DNA of 64,000 bases from contig JBHGNT010000004.1 in assembly GCA_043228905.1 (NCBI GenBank), positions 2,418,001 to 2,482,000 of the forward strand, given 5' to 3'. Shown in pieces: positions 1 through 10,913 of the stretch; the first letter of the stretch is position 1; each line of letters begins with the position of its first letter. A program made the translations under genes and the position numbers. Below the pieces are notes generated by a model, which worked only from the letters and a program-made list of their open reading frames with translations, did no database searches and had not been told where the DNA came from. The stretch is from Azolla caroliniana (taxonomy: Eukaryota > Polypodiophyta).

Positions 1-540
1 TCATAGTTATATTTTGTAGTTGTGCAAAGTTTTTTCACATTTGTGTGTGGAATGATATATTAATGAAAGTGGTATATTTATGTATTGTATAGCATTAATA
101 TTTTTACGAGAAAGCAAAGTGTGGTACTGGTGACTGATATTGTTCCCAGAAACCCCAACAATTATAAACCCTACAAACAACCTATATCTGTTAAACTGTC
201 AGCCATAGCACTAACCTTGCATGACTCATCTTTCCTTGGGTAAGGGTGGGTCATCTACATATTTTGGAATTGGATTCTTCTTGTTTTGTAAAATTTTCTT
301 TTCTTACCAAATATGTAATACAAATTTAATGTTAGCTATTTAATGAAGTAATTGGCATGACTTTGAATTATTAGAAATATCGGTTAGATTAATGTTTTAA
401 TACTTGTAATATATGTAGTTGGTTTAGATGGCCAACTAATTTAGGCAAGCATGTAATATTGGGAATTGTGCCTCACCTATCCCTAGGCAATATTCTTATA
501 CAATTTACCGTCAGATCTTTTCTGATTTGGAAGTCAAAAC
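1..540. other. Intergenic, no gene recognised
   Basis: AT-rich sequence with no convincing reading frame and no recognisable repeat or RNA gene. It ends where a more GC-rich, repeat-like block begins near 540. Confidence 0.5.
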
Positions 541-1535
541 GTTGTCACGAAGTTTCGTGCGCGTGTTACTCGAGCGGGACCATAGGGGTCCCAGTCTAGG
601 GAGCAAGAAGGGATGGAGAAGGATGGAGTTTTGCTAATCGATTAAGACTACTTGCCATGCAAGGGTTCGTTGCCCCTTTTGTGGGCGTGGCTTTCGTTGA
701 CAACGACTCGTCGGGCTTTTGAGTTCACCGAACGAGTGAACAGATGGGTACACGAGTGAACGAGATTGCAAACACGAAAAAAAAAACACAAACGAATGCT
801 CATACACCTTTATGTGGAAAGGAGGTGCATGGGCATATACGAAATGCTCCCTCGTCAGAAGGCGGTCGAACATACAAAGAAGACACAAAACACACACACA
901 AATGCTCGTGAGCCTTTATGAGGAGGAGAGGTGCATGGGCATGCCCGAAACGCGCCCTCGTCACTAGACGGCTGAACGTACAAGGGGACGAGAATAAAGA
1001 AAGAAAACACGAATGATATTGGCTAAAGAAAGAAAAAAATAAAGGTGTGTTCCATTCCAACACAAGAGTGCCCTTTATAAAATAGGATTGGATTACAAGA
1101 AAGAAGTTAGGAAGAAGGGGGGGGGTTACAAAGTGGCAACTTCTAGTTAGTCACAAGCTCAACAAAACACAAATAGTGAATGCCCTTTGAGACGAGAGTA
1201 AATTGAAACACCGAGCACAAACATGAAGAAGACAAGCACGACGAGCACACGGGCACGCAAACACCACCACCAACACGAAGAAGATGAGCACCATGACAAA
1301 GAGGGGATTAAAGGGTATGAAAAAAGTTAAAGTAAGAGTTTCTCCCCACAACGACGAAGATGAAGATGAAGAGCTGTCAAACGAAAATGGCGATAGTCTC
1401 CTCCTCCGAAAAAAGTCCTCCCCTAAAATGAGCCCCCTCGACCTCCTTTTATAGGAAAAAAGGGGGGGGGGGGGCACCTTTGTATTTAATGCAAGAAAAG
1501 GAGTAAGTCTCCTAAAATTATGCTGAACCATCAAA
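540..1535 (-). mobile_element. Probable LTR-like repeat block (unclassified)
   Basis: A GC-richer block that differs in composition from both flanks. It contains an imperfect tandem duplication of about 107 bp: roughly 794-882 and 900-990 share blocks such as GGTGCATGGGCAT and CCCTCGTCA. On the minus strand a TATA-like CTATAAAAGGAGG lies near 1443-1456, as in a retroelement promoter. Minus-strand open frames across it are low-complexity and show no known domain, so they are not called as genes. No partner LTR was found in the window, so this could be a solo LTR or another repeat. Confidence 0.35.
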
Positions 1536-1602
1536 TTTGATTCAAATTGTGCACCTCTAGCTCAAGATTAATGGCTCTAACCACTTAACTATAACCCTCT
1601 CT
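1535..1602 (-). repeat. tRNA-derived SINE-like fragment
   Basis: Read on the minus strand, the segment carries an A-box/D-arm-like stretch, TAGTTAAGTGGTTAGAGC. About 35 bases downstream is a degenerate B-box-like TTTGAATC. That spacing fits a tRNA-derived SINE head or a decayed tRNA. No cloverleaf could be completed, so it is not called as a tRNA gene. Confidence 0.3.
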
Positions 1603-4140
1603 TAAATAATGGTTAACTCTATATTTATAAATACATGGTGTCTCCTGCTCTCTCCTACTTTTCATTTCTCCTCTCTCTTACTTTTCCCACCGTCACGATT
1701 TTCTGTGCCTCATGTGCACCCTTCATTTTCCATTTCTTTTGCACCATTTTATTTGTGCATGTGCACAAACAATTGCCCTTTCGTGCACGCACATTGCACA
1801 TTCGCACTGCAGCCCTTGTCCATCGGTTTTTCCCACACTAAGCGCACCACATCATGACAACGTGGCCGCCCATTATCTAAATACACTCTAAACATTGCAT
1901 TGGGAAGTGATTCTGTAAATGTATCTTCCATGTCAATAAGGTAGGCTATGATATGGACCTAGATGTATCTGTATGATATTTTAGATTAATTTCAGATATG
2001 GCTTGTTGGGTAACGAGGAGCGATTGCAATGTGGGGAACCAACACTTCGAATACTGGGTTGGCTAGGCCATGTTGGTGATCGTGGCATTTAGTATTAACT
2101 AGGCTCTTGGGGAGGGGAGTATGTGTACGGTAATACCAAGCTAGACATATTTTGGGTATGGCTTGTATAAAATATAACAAGTTGGAATATGCATGTAATA
2201 TTGGGCACGCCAAGACCTACATTTAACATCGACTTGGATTCACATGGCATCTAGTATTGGGGAATGGATACATATAATATATTGTATGTGAACTGTGTTC
2301 ATCCATGTACCAAAAGTGTAATTGTTGCCATATTGTTTCTTGCGATATCTCAATTTGTAAATGATATACATTCGCCCATGAACGAATAGTTTGTATTATT
2401 ACATTAAAATATGGTCTAAATTTACTATACCCAAGTTTTGGTGCATTGACATTAACTTTTTTCAACTGCCCGAGATGACAGAAGGAATGCAAGGTAATGT
2501 GGAGGTAAACATGTTAGTTATCACACTACTCTTCAAAAAAGTAGATTCACAATTTGAGTGTTTCTTAAAGGGTGAGAGAGAGAGAGAGAGAGATTCCAAG
2601 GATATGAATTTGTCCCTCTAAGTAATTGAGCTTTTGTCTAGTTATTTGTATCCATCACATGACCCTCACAAACAATGATGGAATAAATAAGAGCTGAGGA
2701 ATATATTTAGTAATTTTACTAACTTACAAAGTACTACACTAAAGTTTCACAAAGATACCAAAGTGTCAAGCATTTGTGTGATATGCCACTCTCTCATTAC
2801 TTAGTGGAATTTGTGAAGTTTCATACAATGAGGTGAAGGTGAAATAAAAACAAAAGAAGATAATTACTTGTAGTGAAAAGAGGTCTATATAACCATAACT
2901 CACGAAAAGATGAAGATTGAGTAGCTTATTATAATCGAAACAAAACCAAGAGGTCAAGAAGCTTTTCATTAAACTAGGCCCCTCATGGAAGCTACAAAGG
3001 GACGATACCGATAATAGAGGGAGAAAATGCATGAACTGTCCAAAACTAGACGTAGTAAGCATTGACTTGAAACAACAAGTTGCTCCTTGTCGAGACAATA
3101 GGGAAGCAATAATATGCATGGATTCTTCGTGTGATAGATGGCGAGGGTTATCATGGAGAGGGAGATAGACAAGCAAAAAGGAGACATCAATTTTAATGAA
3201 GATCAAGACCCACCACCCTCCTTTTTTGTGTGTGGGGGGGGTGGGGGGAGTTGGGACAAGTTGATGTCCAAAACGTATTCATTCTTCTTCTTCTTGTTCT
3301 TCTTCTTCACATCTCTGGCAAATAACAATGTTGTAAATTTAGATTACAAATCCACGATGCTCTTAGACAATCCTACAATGTATTTAGATTATAGTTTTTT
3401 AAAATCAATTGTGTGGAGCTAAAGTTTTAAAGATTTGGTGGTGGATGAAGTTGATGCCATGTGGAATGCATTAGCTGCATTGCATTTGTTCTAGACGAAA
3501 GTCAAGATTAAGTTCAATCAATGTTGTATTTGTCGATCACTTGATGTGGGTGATATATTTGTGTGTTGATTGTTGGTTTCACAACTAATTTCTAGATGAC
3601 ATTTTGCTCTTGTGACCTTTGAAATATCAAATAGGACCAATATATCCAAGTTATCCTTCCATGTTATTTAGTGTTAGCTGTAGATAGATACGTGGTATAC
3701 TTGTATTTAAGAATTTGTTAGGCATGAGCACATGGATGGATATAAGTACATACATTTGTAAAGATGCAAAAAATGAAGAAGTTTTCGCTTTGTGGCACCA
3801 TTGTTTACCCCATCAAAAGCACAAGTAAGCCGCTATGGTGCCCTTCTTCTTCTTCTTCTTCTTCTTCTGGAGATGTATTGAGTGAATAGGTTTGCGTATG
3901 TATTCTTACATGTGTGTTATACATTACAACAAAAGTTTGTATGCTATTCACTCAATACATTATATTGGTATTGATATACATACATACAATAATGTATGTA
4001 TGTATATCAATTCTGGCCTCTTTAAAGACATTATAAGATAAATGTATATCTTCCTTTCTTTCTCTCGGCATACACATCCATATACATATACATGTCCATA
4101 TGCATATACATATCCATATACACATACATATATAGAAAGA
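1603..4140. other. Intergenic with simple repeats and a hairpin
   Basis: No supported gene. Contents include (GA)n near 2572-2593, (CTT)n near 3844-3866, and an inverted-repeat region at about 3875-4012. In that region ATTGAGTGAATAG near 3880 is repeated inverted near 3945, followed by a palindrome of GATATACATACATAC against GTATGTATGTATATC. This inverted structure may be a MITE remnant. (CATATA)n-like repeats run at about 4068-4130. Confidence 0.45.
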
Positions 4141-4144
4141 AAGA

Positions 4145-4680
4145 AATATTAACGTTCTTCTAAGGCCAAAATTGGCCGATGAGACAATTGGTTTACAACA
4201 AAAATGGGATATTTACCCATTTATCAAAAGTAAAAATAAAAAATAAAATAAAATAAAATAAAAATAGAGCTTAATCTAAATAGTTCTAGTAAAATAACAA
4301 TTATGTTCTATAAAAAACATGGCTTTATACTAGGCCTAGTTTCATTTCCATCCAAGTCTCTGGAAAAGAAGTGGGAGGTCAAAAGTTTTCGATGTGGATG
4401 TGGTCTGTGGTCCTAATGTAAAAGGTACCCCAACCGTAGCTTCTAGTCGGTGTAGCTCATATTCCCTTATTTTCTTAATCGTTTCTACTCCACGTCACGT
4501 CGAGTTGTTTCAAAGCCCAACGTCCGAGGGCGTTTGGTTGTTCTTTGCATTTTTCTGCTTCCTCAAGGGAGAGGCCGAGTGGCGTAAATGTATCCCACAT
4601 TCAACGTCTCCCCCGGTGTGTTCCAGAAGAATCGCACTAGTTACAAGTTGATGAATAGTAAAAGGGTTAATGGTTAACAA
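4145..4680. mobile_element. Long-TIR element, copy 1 (right end lost)
   Basis: The left terminus (TTCTAAGGCCAAAATTGGCC, then GATGAGACAATTGGT) matches the terminal inverted repeat of the fuller copy at 52610-53510. The internal A-rich (AAAAT)n stretch and the following block (GGCCTAGTTTCATT onward) also match that copy in order. The homologous body ends near 4680 and no right TIR is seen, so this copy is truncated. On the minus strand it keeps, with substitutions and a frame break, the same reading frame (GVETIKKIREYELHRLEA) as the other copy. Confidence 0.65.
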
Positions 4681-4913
4681 TTTGTAATTTATTCTCCCTA
4701 TGTTGTTTTAGCTCTAAGATATACATACCTAGGCTCTTTATACTGGGGTGGGGGTATCTAATAATAGTTCGGAGGGGGTCCTAATATGTCTTGTTATTCC
4801 GCCCTTATCTCTGCATATAAGTTAAGTTGGACAGTTACTTGCATGTAACATGTAAAGTGATACTCATCCTCTACCTCTATTGTATTCGAGATAACCTACG
4901 TAGTTTAGTTTGA

Positions 4914-4937
4914 TTGAGAGAGAGAGAGAGAGAGAGA
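4914..4937 (+). repeat. (GA)n tract in the reductase 5' leader region
   Basis: Twelve or so GA units lie about 130 bases upstream of the reductase start codon, followed by a purine-rich leader with GAAGAA repeats. This is a common composition for a plant 5' untranslated region, but the transcription start is not visible. Confidence 0.6.
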
Positions 4938-5067
4938 ATCTGTTCATCATCGTCATCACCTCCACCACCACCATCAGAATTGAATAGAATAGAATTGTGT
5001 GAGAAGAAGGAGAAGAAGAAAGAAGATTCAGTGTTAGAAGAAGAATTTAGAAGAAGAAGGAGCAGCT

Positions 5068-8000
5068 ATGGCGGTTGCCACCCAACTTCTGAACAATGGG
5101 TCTACTACAATCCCATTGCTTGGCTTGGGAACTGCTGCCTCTTCTTCTTCTTCTTCTTCTTCTAGCACCCATCATACCCTCATCAAATCTTCCATCACAA
5201 CTGCCATTCAGGTACAACACATACCATCCATACACATACATTACACATTACACATACATTACCTACATAAAATGACATACATTACATACATAACCCTAAC
5301 CCTAACCCTAACCCTAACCCTAACCCTAACCCTACATACATCATCTCGTTCGCCCTCAACAATCCCTAAAACTAAAACCCTCCTAACTTCAACGACACTC
5401 ATGGACCTTAAATGAAGCAATCTTCCCTCCACTCCCATGCCCAAGATTAACCCTAACCCTAATCCTAATCCTCACCCGAATGAATCCCTTAACCTCCGTA
5501 TAATATGCCAATCCAAGTCCTAAGCCATCCACTCTCCCTAGGTAACCTTTGTAACCCTAAAAGCTTAGGCCTAATGCGAAACAAACCCCAACCCTAACGC
5601 TAGGTCAACATAAAAACCCTATATATTGCCAGGCCTAACTGATTCTCACCAAACCTAACCCTAAAATCTAATCTTACATATACGCTTGTGTGTGTGTGTG
5701 ACTGACTGACTGTACGTCTAAATTTCTGGGTTTTGTATGTGTAGGTGGGCTATCGACACATCGACACAGCAAGCGCCTATGGAAGCGAGGCAGCCATTGG
5801 CGAAGCCCTATCTGAAGCATTTCAATCAGGTCTGGTCCGACGTGAAGAAATGTTCATTACATCTAAAGTCTGGTGCTCTGAGGTGGATGATGTGCTCTCT
5901 GCAATTAAGAGGAGTTTGAGGTACTGTCATGAGATGGAGATTCAATCGTCTGTTTCATTGTCCTAGAGAGATTTTACTCCTGAGAATTGAAGGGTTGGAG
6001 AGACTCATTGATTATGCTTACAATCCATCACTGCCTGCTTGTCAGACATCAATTCACTTCTGAAAATCAGTTTAGCTCGATTTCCTTGTTATTTCCTTTT
6101 ATAATATGGAAATGGAGCTCATTAATTAGGTTTTAATCTTTAAAAGGCCTTTCGCTTAATAATCTAGCTTTCAAAGAAGCAACATATATGGAGGAGGCGT
6201 CTTAGGGTTTTTCTTTTCTTTTTCAAACTCACATTGTGACTACATATCCTGAGGATATCTGTAGATTATGGAGGCGTCTTAGGGTTTTTCTTTTCTTTTT
6301 CAAACTCACATTGTAACTACATATCCTGAGAATATCTGTAGACTATGGAGGCGTCTTAGGGTTTTTTCTTTCTTTTTCAAACTCACATTGTGACTACATA
6401 TCCTGAGGATATCTGCAGATTATAGAGGCGTCTTAGGGTTTTTTCTTTCTTTTTCAAACTCACATTGTGACGACATATCCTGAGGATATCTGCAGATTAT
6501 GGAGGCGTCTTAGGGTTTTTCAGTGAAATAAATTCCATGGCTCATCAATCGTTCGTTGTATAGTATAATACCTGGTATAATTTAATCATCTTTCGTTACA
6601 GCAGATCTTTAGGGCTGGAGTACTTGGATCTGTACCTCATACACTGGCCTCTGAGGTACACCATACGGGTCCTGAAGAGGCCTAAGCCAGAGGAAATACA
6701 ACCTTTGGATATCCACAGTACATGGCGAGCGATGGAAGAATGTGTGGAATTAGGGTTAGCGAAAGCGATCGGCGTCAGCAATTTCTCCTCCAAGAAAATC
6801 CGGGATCTACTGAAAACAGCCAAAATCGTTCCTGCAGTAAATCAGGTGATCTACTACTACTACTACTACTGCGCCACGTTTCCATCGCTAATGCTAAGCA
6901 TTTTCTTCTGCTGTAAGTCTGGTTTAGGGTTTTCATTCTGCTAAGGATACTATACAAATATATGTAATGTGCAGATCCAAATGAACCCTAGGCGGCATCA
7001 AACGCATCTCAGAAAGACTTGCAGTGAAGCCAATATTCATGTCAGTGCTTGGGCGCCCCTGGGAGCTCCAAAGCAAAATTGGGGCTCTCATGAATTGCTG
7101 GAAGACCCTGTCATCGAGGAAATATCGATCAAGCATGGCAAAACCCCAGCTCAGGTTTGACCCTAAACATGTGGACAGATATAATGGATGAAAGAAACCG
7201 TTGGAACCATTAAAAATGCGGAGAAAATGTACAGAAACCCTAAAACGAGCCGTGGTTTTACTGTGTTTTTTCCAAATTTTTTACTAGCAGACCTTGTAGT
7301 AGAGGAATCATTATGGTTGCATTTATAAGTCCAGGGTAATTATTTGTGGCCGAAAACTCTGGAATTATCGGTTAATGCTGGCAATATGATTAAGATGTAG
7401 AATGACGGAAACGAAAACAGATTGCAAAGAGTTAGCGAATTCTCACTTTTAAATCCTTAAAATGCATGTTCTCGGATCAAATTTGAGGCTCTTAAATCAC
7501 ATGCAAAGAAAGGTAATAATGTTCGCATCCGTGGAAGCAGGCATGTTTTCTAATTACAACAAATAAGATTCTGACAATCCTGGTTAGGATAATTAGACGA
7601 CTTTCTAATTTTACTGAACAATTACGGTTCTAAAATTTCCCTTCATTCCTTAATTATGATAATTCGATATATAATCTCTTTCATCGAATATACTTCTGAA
7701 TATGATTAGAAGCTTTGATTAGATTCTAACGGAAGTATCTACTTGCGGTTTTTACAGTAAATGTAACAGTTCTTTTTAAATGTCTAAATTAGCACACACA
7801 GCTATATCTAGGCAAATTCTCGCTTTTAAAAGAATTGAACATGGTGTGTTATTATAATGTAATGATCCTAAGTGATATAAATTAGACTATAGAGGAAGCC
7901 TTCCTCTATAATCTAATTTATATCGCTTATAATCAATCACCATGAATGTGATGAATGGATTCACATATTTTGCTACCTTCTGATAGGTGTTATTGAGATG

Positions 8001-8205
8001 GGCATTGGAGAAAGGCGTCAGTGTGATTGCAAAGAGCTATAACAAAGAGAGAATTATTGAGAACTCGCAGATTTTCGATTGGAAGCTTACTGATGAAGAT
8101 CATGAGAGGATTGCTACAATAAAGCAATATCCCACTTTACCAGCACCCTTCTTAGAGGATGGAAATATGTATGGTGATTTAGGGTTCTGGGACGGAGGAG
8201 ATTAA
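5068..8205 (+). CDS. Aldo-keto reductase, plant AKR4 type (5 exons, 319 aa)
   Basis: NAD(P)H-dependent carbonyl reductase of the cytosolic (alpha/beta)8-barrel AKR family. Exons are 5068-5211, 5745-5920, 6605-6845, 6975-7154 and 7987-8205; all introns are GT-AG and the phases fit. The catalytic tetrad is visible as D55 and Y60 ([11 protein letters not shown]), K89 (FITSKVW) and H120 (YLIHWP). GVSNFS and the cofactor segment [12 protein letters not shown] are present, and the C-terminus FWDGGD resembles the family's LWDGE ending. Length is normal for the family. After exon 4 begins, the usual MNPxWQQ is MNPRRHQ, an unusual substitution near the substrate loop. The nearest relatives by motif are the polyketide/codeinone/methylecgonone reductase-like AKR4 enzymes; the substrate cannot be assigned. 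The start ATG is the first in frame and puts PLLGLGTA in its usual place. A poly-serine run (residues 25-33) from (CTT)n is unusual. Confidence 0.92.
5291..5334 (+). repeat. Interstitial telomere-like repeat, (AACCCT)7
   Basis: Seven perfect AACCCT hexamers (TTAGGG on the other strand) lie within intron 1 of the reductase. Degenerate CCCTAA-like units continue at about 5440-5480 and 5590-5665. The hexamer is the vertebrate/Asparagales form, not the common plant heptamer TTTAGGG. Confidence 0.9.
6187..6530 (+). repeat. 77-bp tandem repeat in reductase intron 2 (about 4.3 copies)
   Basis: The motif GGCGTCTTAGGG recurs at 6196, 6273, 6350, 6427 and 6504, an exact 77-base period. Each unit also contains a polypyrimidine stretch and CTACATATCCTGAGGATATCTG. 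The array ends about 80 bases before the exon 3 acceptor. Confidence 0.92.
6598..6604 (+). promoter_or_regulatory. NAGNAG tandem splice acceptor, exon 3
   Basis: The acceptor reads ACAGCAG, so splicing after the first or second AG would differ by one residue. The family pattern [12 protein letters not shown] is met exactly with the downstream AG, which is used for the exon 3 start at 6605. Confidence 0.7.
7870..7928. repeat. 59-bp near-perfect palindrome in reductase intron 4
   Basis: A 29-base left arm (AAGTGATATAAATTAGA...) pairs with the right arm with only two mismatches and a one-base centre. It lies 58 bases upstream of the exon 5 acceptor. It could be a small MITE remnant or a strong intronic hairpin. 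Confidence 0.85.
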
Positions 8206-9895
8206 ATTCCGAATGGCAATATTATTCTGGATGTGTGAAAGCTCGATCATTCATTCATTTCGAAAAGAAAGAAAATCATTCATTCCTTTCTGCTTTCATC
8301 ATCCGGATAATCAATTATGCAAGGAAAATCATTTCTTTCCAGTTTTACAGCATGCATTCAATAGATGTTCCGTAACGTATAAAGTAGCCTTGGCTGTAAT
8401 ACTAAAAAACAAATGTGAAGGGTATTACCTAAAATCGGTCTTTCCATATCTCCTCAATGAAAAACAGATAAAAAGAGAGCAAATGATCTGGTGAAGATAA
8501 TTGATCCAGAAATTGAACTGTTTTGCAAAATGTGATCCAATTTACAAATTATTAATTGGCATAGAGATCTGGTACCTGATCCTTCTCCTTGTCACTTCAT
8601 CGTGATGAAAAAAATATTTTAAATACAGTTTTTAATGCAGCTTTATAATCACCAGTTTCCATAACCATAGAAGGCATGTCGAGTTGATTGAGGGTTGAAA
8701 GTTTAACTGTAAATTTATGAAGAAGTATCAATGTACCTTATTAAATGATGTTTTTAATCAAAATATAATCTAAAATAAAAGTTGTGAACGCCCAAACATG
8801 TGCACTCAATTAATGGTCAGAATACAGTTGATTCCAATATAACAATGTGATCTATCTAGCAATGAAACTGACTAGTGCATTATAATGGTATATACCTCTT
8901 TGAAAGCAACAGTTACCTTGCATATGAAGAAGGTTTGATTCTCCATTGCGAAGTAACTAACCTACATTGTAATTTGTGTCACAAACTCGATCATATTCTG
9001 ACGTGATATCTAGTGAAGAGGAAAGGAGAAAAATATGTGATAACAATTCAGAAGATTTCTCCATCAATCCTATAATAAATAAATAAAAATGCACATGGAA
9101 GTATCAATCAGTCAATCAATCAGCATATCCTTGTTCTATTATTGCAAGTGCCAAGGAATACACATCAGGATTGACTTCGATCTAGAGCATTGAAATCCTC
9201 TGACTATATATATAATCAACTTCACTATTTGGACCCACGTTATCAATTGCATATGCTCAATGCTCATATTGTATTTGGTTTGGGGTTGAATTAAAGTATA
9301 CAACCATATACATATGTAGTACTAGTAAGTAAAAATAAAATTCATATTGTTTTGGTAGAAAACAAAAATAAATAAAAAATATTAAGAGGAAATCTCTCCT
9401 ACACTTCTTACATTAAATGTAGTCATTACTCAAATAAATTTAATGTACGCTGAATCATTTATAATGACTTGATATAATTTCTACATGTACTTAGATAGCT
9501 TTATAAGTGCCATTTCCACGTTATCAATGGTCATGCATGCACTAAACAGATAATTTTATATAAGGAACTCACATCGAAAATGTGAGAAATATCAATAAAA
9601 GCATATCATGAGTGACATTGTATTTGACAAATAATATGAAGTTATTTTATGCCAAATGCCAAATGAGAAAATGAAGAGCTTAAAATATGTGTCACGTGTG
9701 CGTTCAGCCACTAAAATCATGATACAATTGCTCAACTTCTCAAAAAACAAATCAATGAGTTATTTACAAATAATAGTTGTGAAACTCTTGAATAATAAAT
9801 TAGTTGGGACTCCAAGTAAAGTTAGTTATATGTTTGTTTTGGATAATAAACATAAGTTATTTTCAATCGTGACATAAAATATTTGGTTGGCCATG
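8206..9895. other. Downstream intergenic region, no gene recognised
   Basis: AT-rich sequence after the reductase stop codon. The first 300 bases probably include its 3' untranslated region. Short open frames at 8213-8494 and 9656-9877 show no recognisable domain; the second may be eroded Ty1/copia sequence, because a copia integrase remnant follows in the same orientation. Confidence 0.4.
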
Positions 9896-10210
9896 TTAAT
9901 CATTTAGGTCAATTTGATATGAGTGTAAATGAAATGTGAGAAATTTGTTTGTGTTTTAGAAAAACCAAAATTATAAATATGTGGCTTGTGTTGCAAAACT
10001 AAACTCATAAGACCTATAAAGCTATTAAGAGACATCTTAGTATCCTCCTAAGTTTTTGTGAATATGGATATTTGATGACTATCACAAGAGCCAGCAAATG
10101 TAAGATGCATGTATTTCGCTCTCTTTATTGATGATTTTTCTTGCGTGATTTGGATATACTTGATGAAAAATAAAGGTAACGTGTTTCCAAAAATCTCTTG
10201 AGTTCATATC
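9896..10210 (+). pseudogene. Ty1/copia integrase remnant
   Basis: The frame over 10105-10200 reads YFALFIDDFSCVIWIYLMKN, which matches the copia integrase core pattern YFLTFIDDFSRKxWVYFLK and includes one catalytic-type Asp segment. Flanking codons contain several stops, and the upstream zinc-finger region is only hinted at. It is joined abruptly at about 10225 to an unrelated repeat. Confidence 0.6.
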
Positions 10211-10224
10211 CATAGGTGAGAATC

Positions 10225-10423
10225 AATATAGAAGAAATGGAAGGTGAATCCACCAATTGAAGAGGTTGAGGAGGACTGGATCTTGTATGTGGTTGAAGGC
10301 AAGCCTCTCGAGTGCTTAGAATGGGATCCCGCTGAATACATGTGGAAGGGAGAACAAGTTAAATCATTAGGTTTCTTCGAATACTCGAAGCACTTGGGGA
10401 GAAAGTTAGGTTGGTATCATGAG
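10225..10423 (+). pseudogene. zf-RVT repeat ORF, copy 1, 5' part
   Basis: The frame reads ...VEGKPLECLEWDPAEYMWKG...GFFEYSKHLGRKLG. It is clearly related to 36110-36260 ([12 protein letters not shown]...[13 protein letters not shown]). The frame is interrupted at 10424 by the LTR of the Ty3/gypsy element, and the same repeat resumes at 15300. The insertion point carries a likely 5-bp target duplication, ATGAG at 10419-10423 against GTGAG at 15300-15304, with one mismatch. Confidence 0.7.
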
Positions 10424-10531
10424 TTTCAGGAATAGTACTAAAACAGAGAAAGAATTAGTACTAGAGAAGGGAAGTACTATTGGTACTAAGGGGACAGGAC
10501 TACGTAAGACTCCCGAAAGGGAGGAAAGAGA

Positions 10532-10581
<50 letters not shown>

Positions 10582-10873
10582 GATAATAGATGATATATTA
10601 TAGGAAGAGTAAGTACAAGATGGCTATGAGGCTTAAGACTGGCGTTGAACCAATTTGGTTCAACATAATGCCTAGTGCCTTCTTTTATAGTGTTCTCAGG
10701 AGAAATCCTGAAGCTTCTAGAATGTTCCAGAGAAATTTGGAATATACATTAATTTCCTATAATAAAACTTAAATCAAAATAATATTTTACATATTACAAT
10801 AGATGGTATAATGGTCAAGAGCTCGACCCATATAACATAAGGTCATGGGTTCGAGTCTTGCCATATCATGACA
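10424..10873 (-). repeat. 3' LTR of the Ty3/gypsy element
   Basis: About 450 bp, matching 14920-15299. On the minus strand it begins TGTCATGATATGG and contains a TATA-like CTATAAAAG near 10682-10690 and a (GA)n tract at 10535-10577 (plus-strand sense). It retains a tRNA-like stretch at 10801-10866 that is mostly deleted in the other LTR. Confidence 0.88.
10801..10866 (+). repeat. tRNA-like sequence inside the LTR
   Basis: Reading the plus strand, GGTATAATGGTCAAGAGC resembles a D-arm/A-box. GGGTTCGAGTC about 30 bases later is a near-consensus B-box (GGTTCGANNCC). It lies antisense to the retrotransposon, next to the LTR terminus. A full acceptor stem is not convincing, so this is tRNA-derived or tRNA-mimicking rather than a tRNA gene. 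Confidence 0.5.
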
Positions 10874-10913
10874 TTATCTCCATAAAGTGGAGAATCTCGG
10901 CCCAATCGTCTTG

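Noticed and set aside
634-1534. Minus-strand frames of 87-127 codons
   Set aside because: Repetitive, cysteine/serine-rich translations over a tandemly repeated LTR-like block; no homology recognised.
4063-4135. Possible CRISPR-like or regularly spaced array of CATATA units
   Set aside because: Simple sequence drift of ACATATA repeats without spacers; the genome is eukaryotic.
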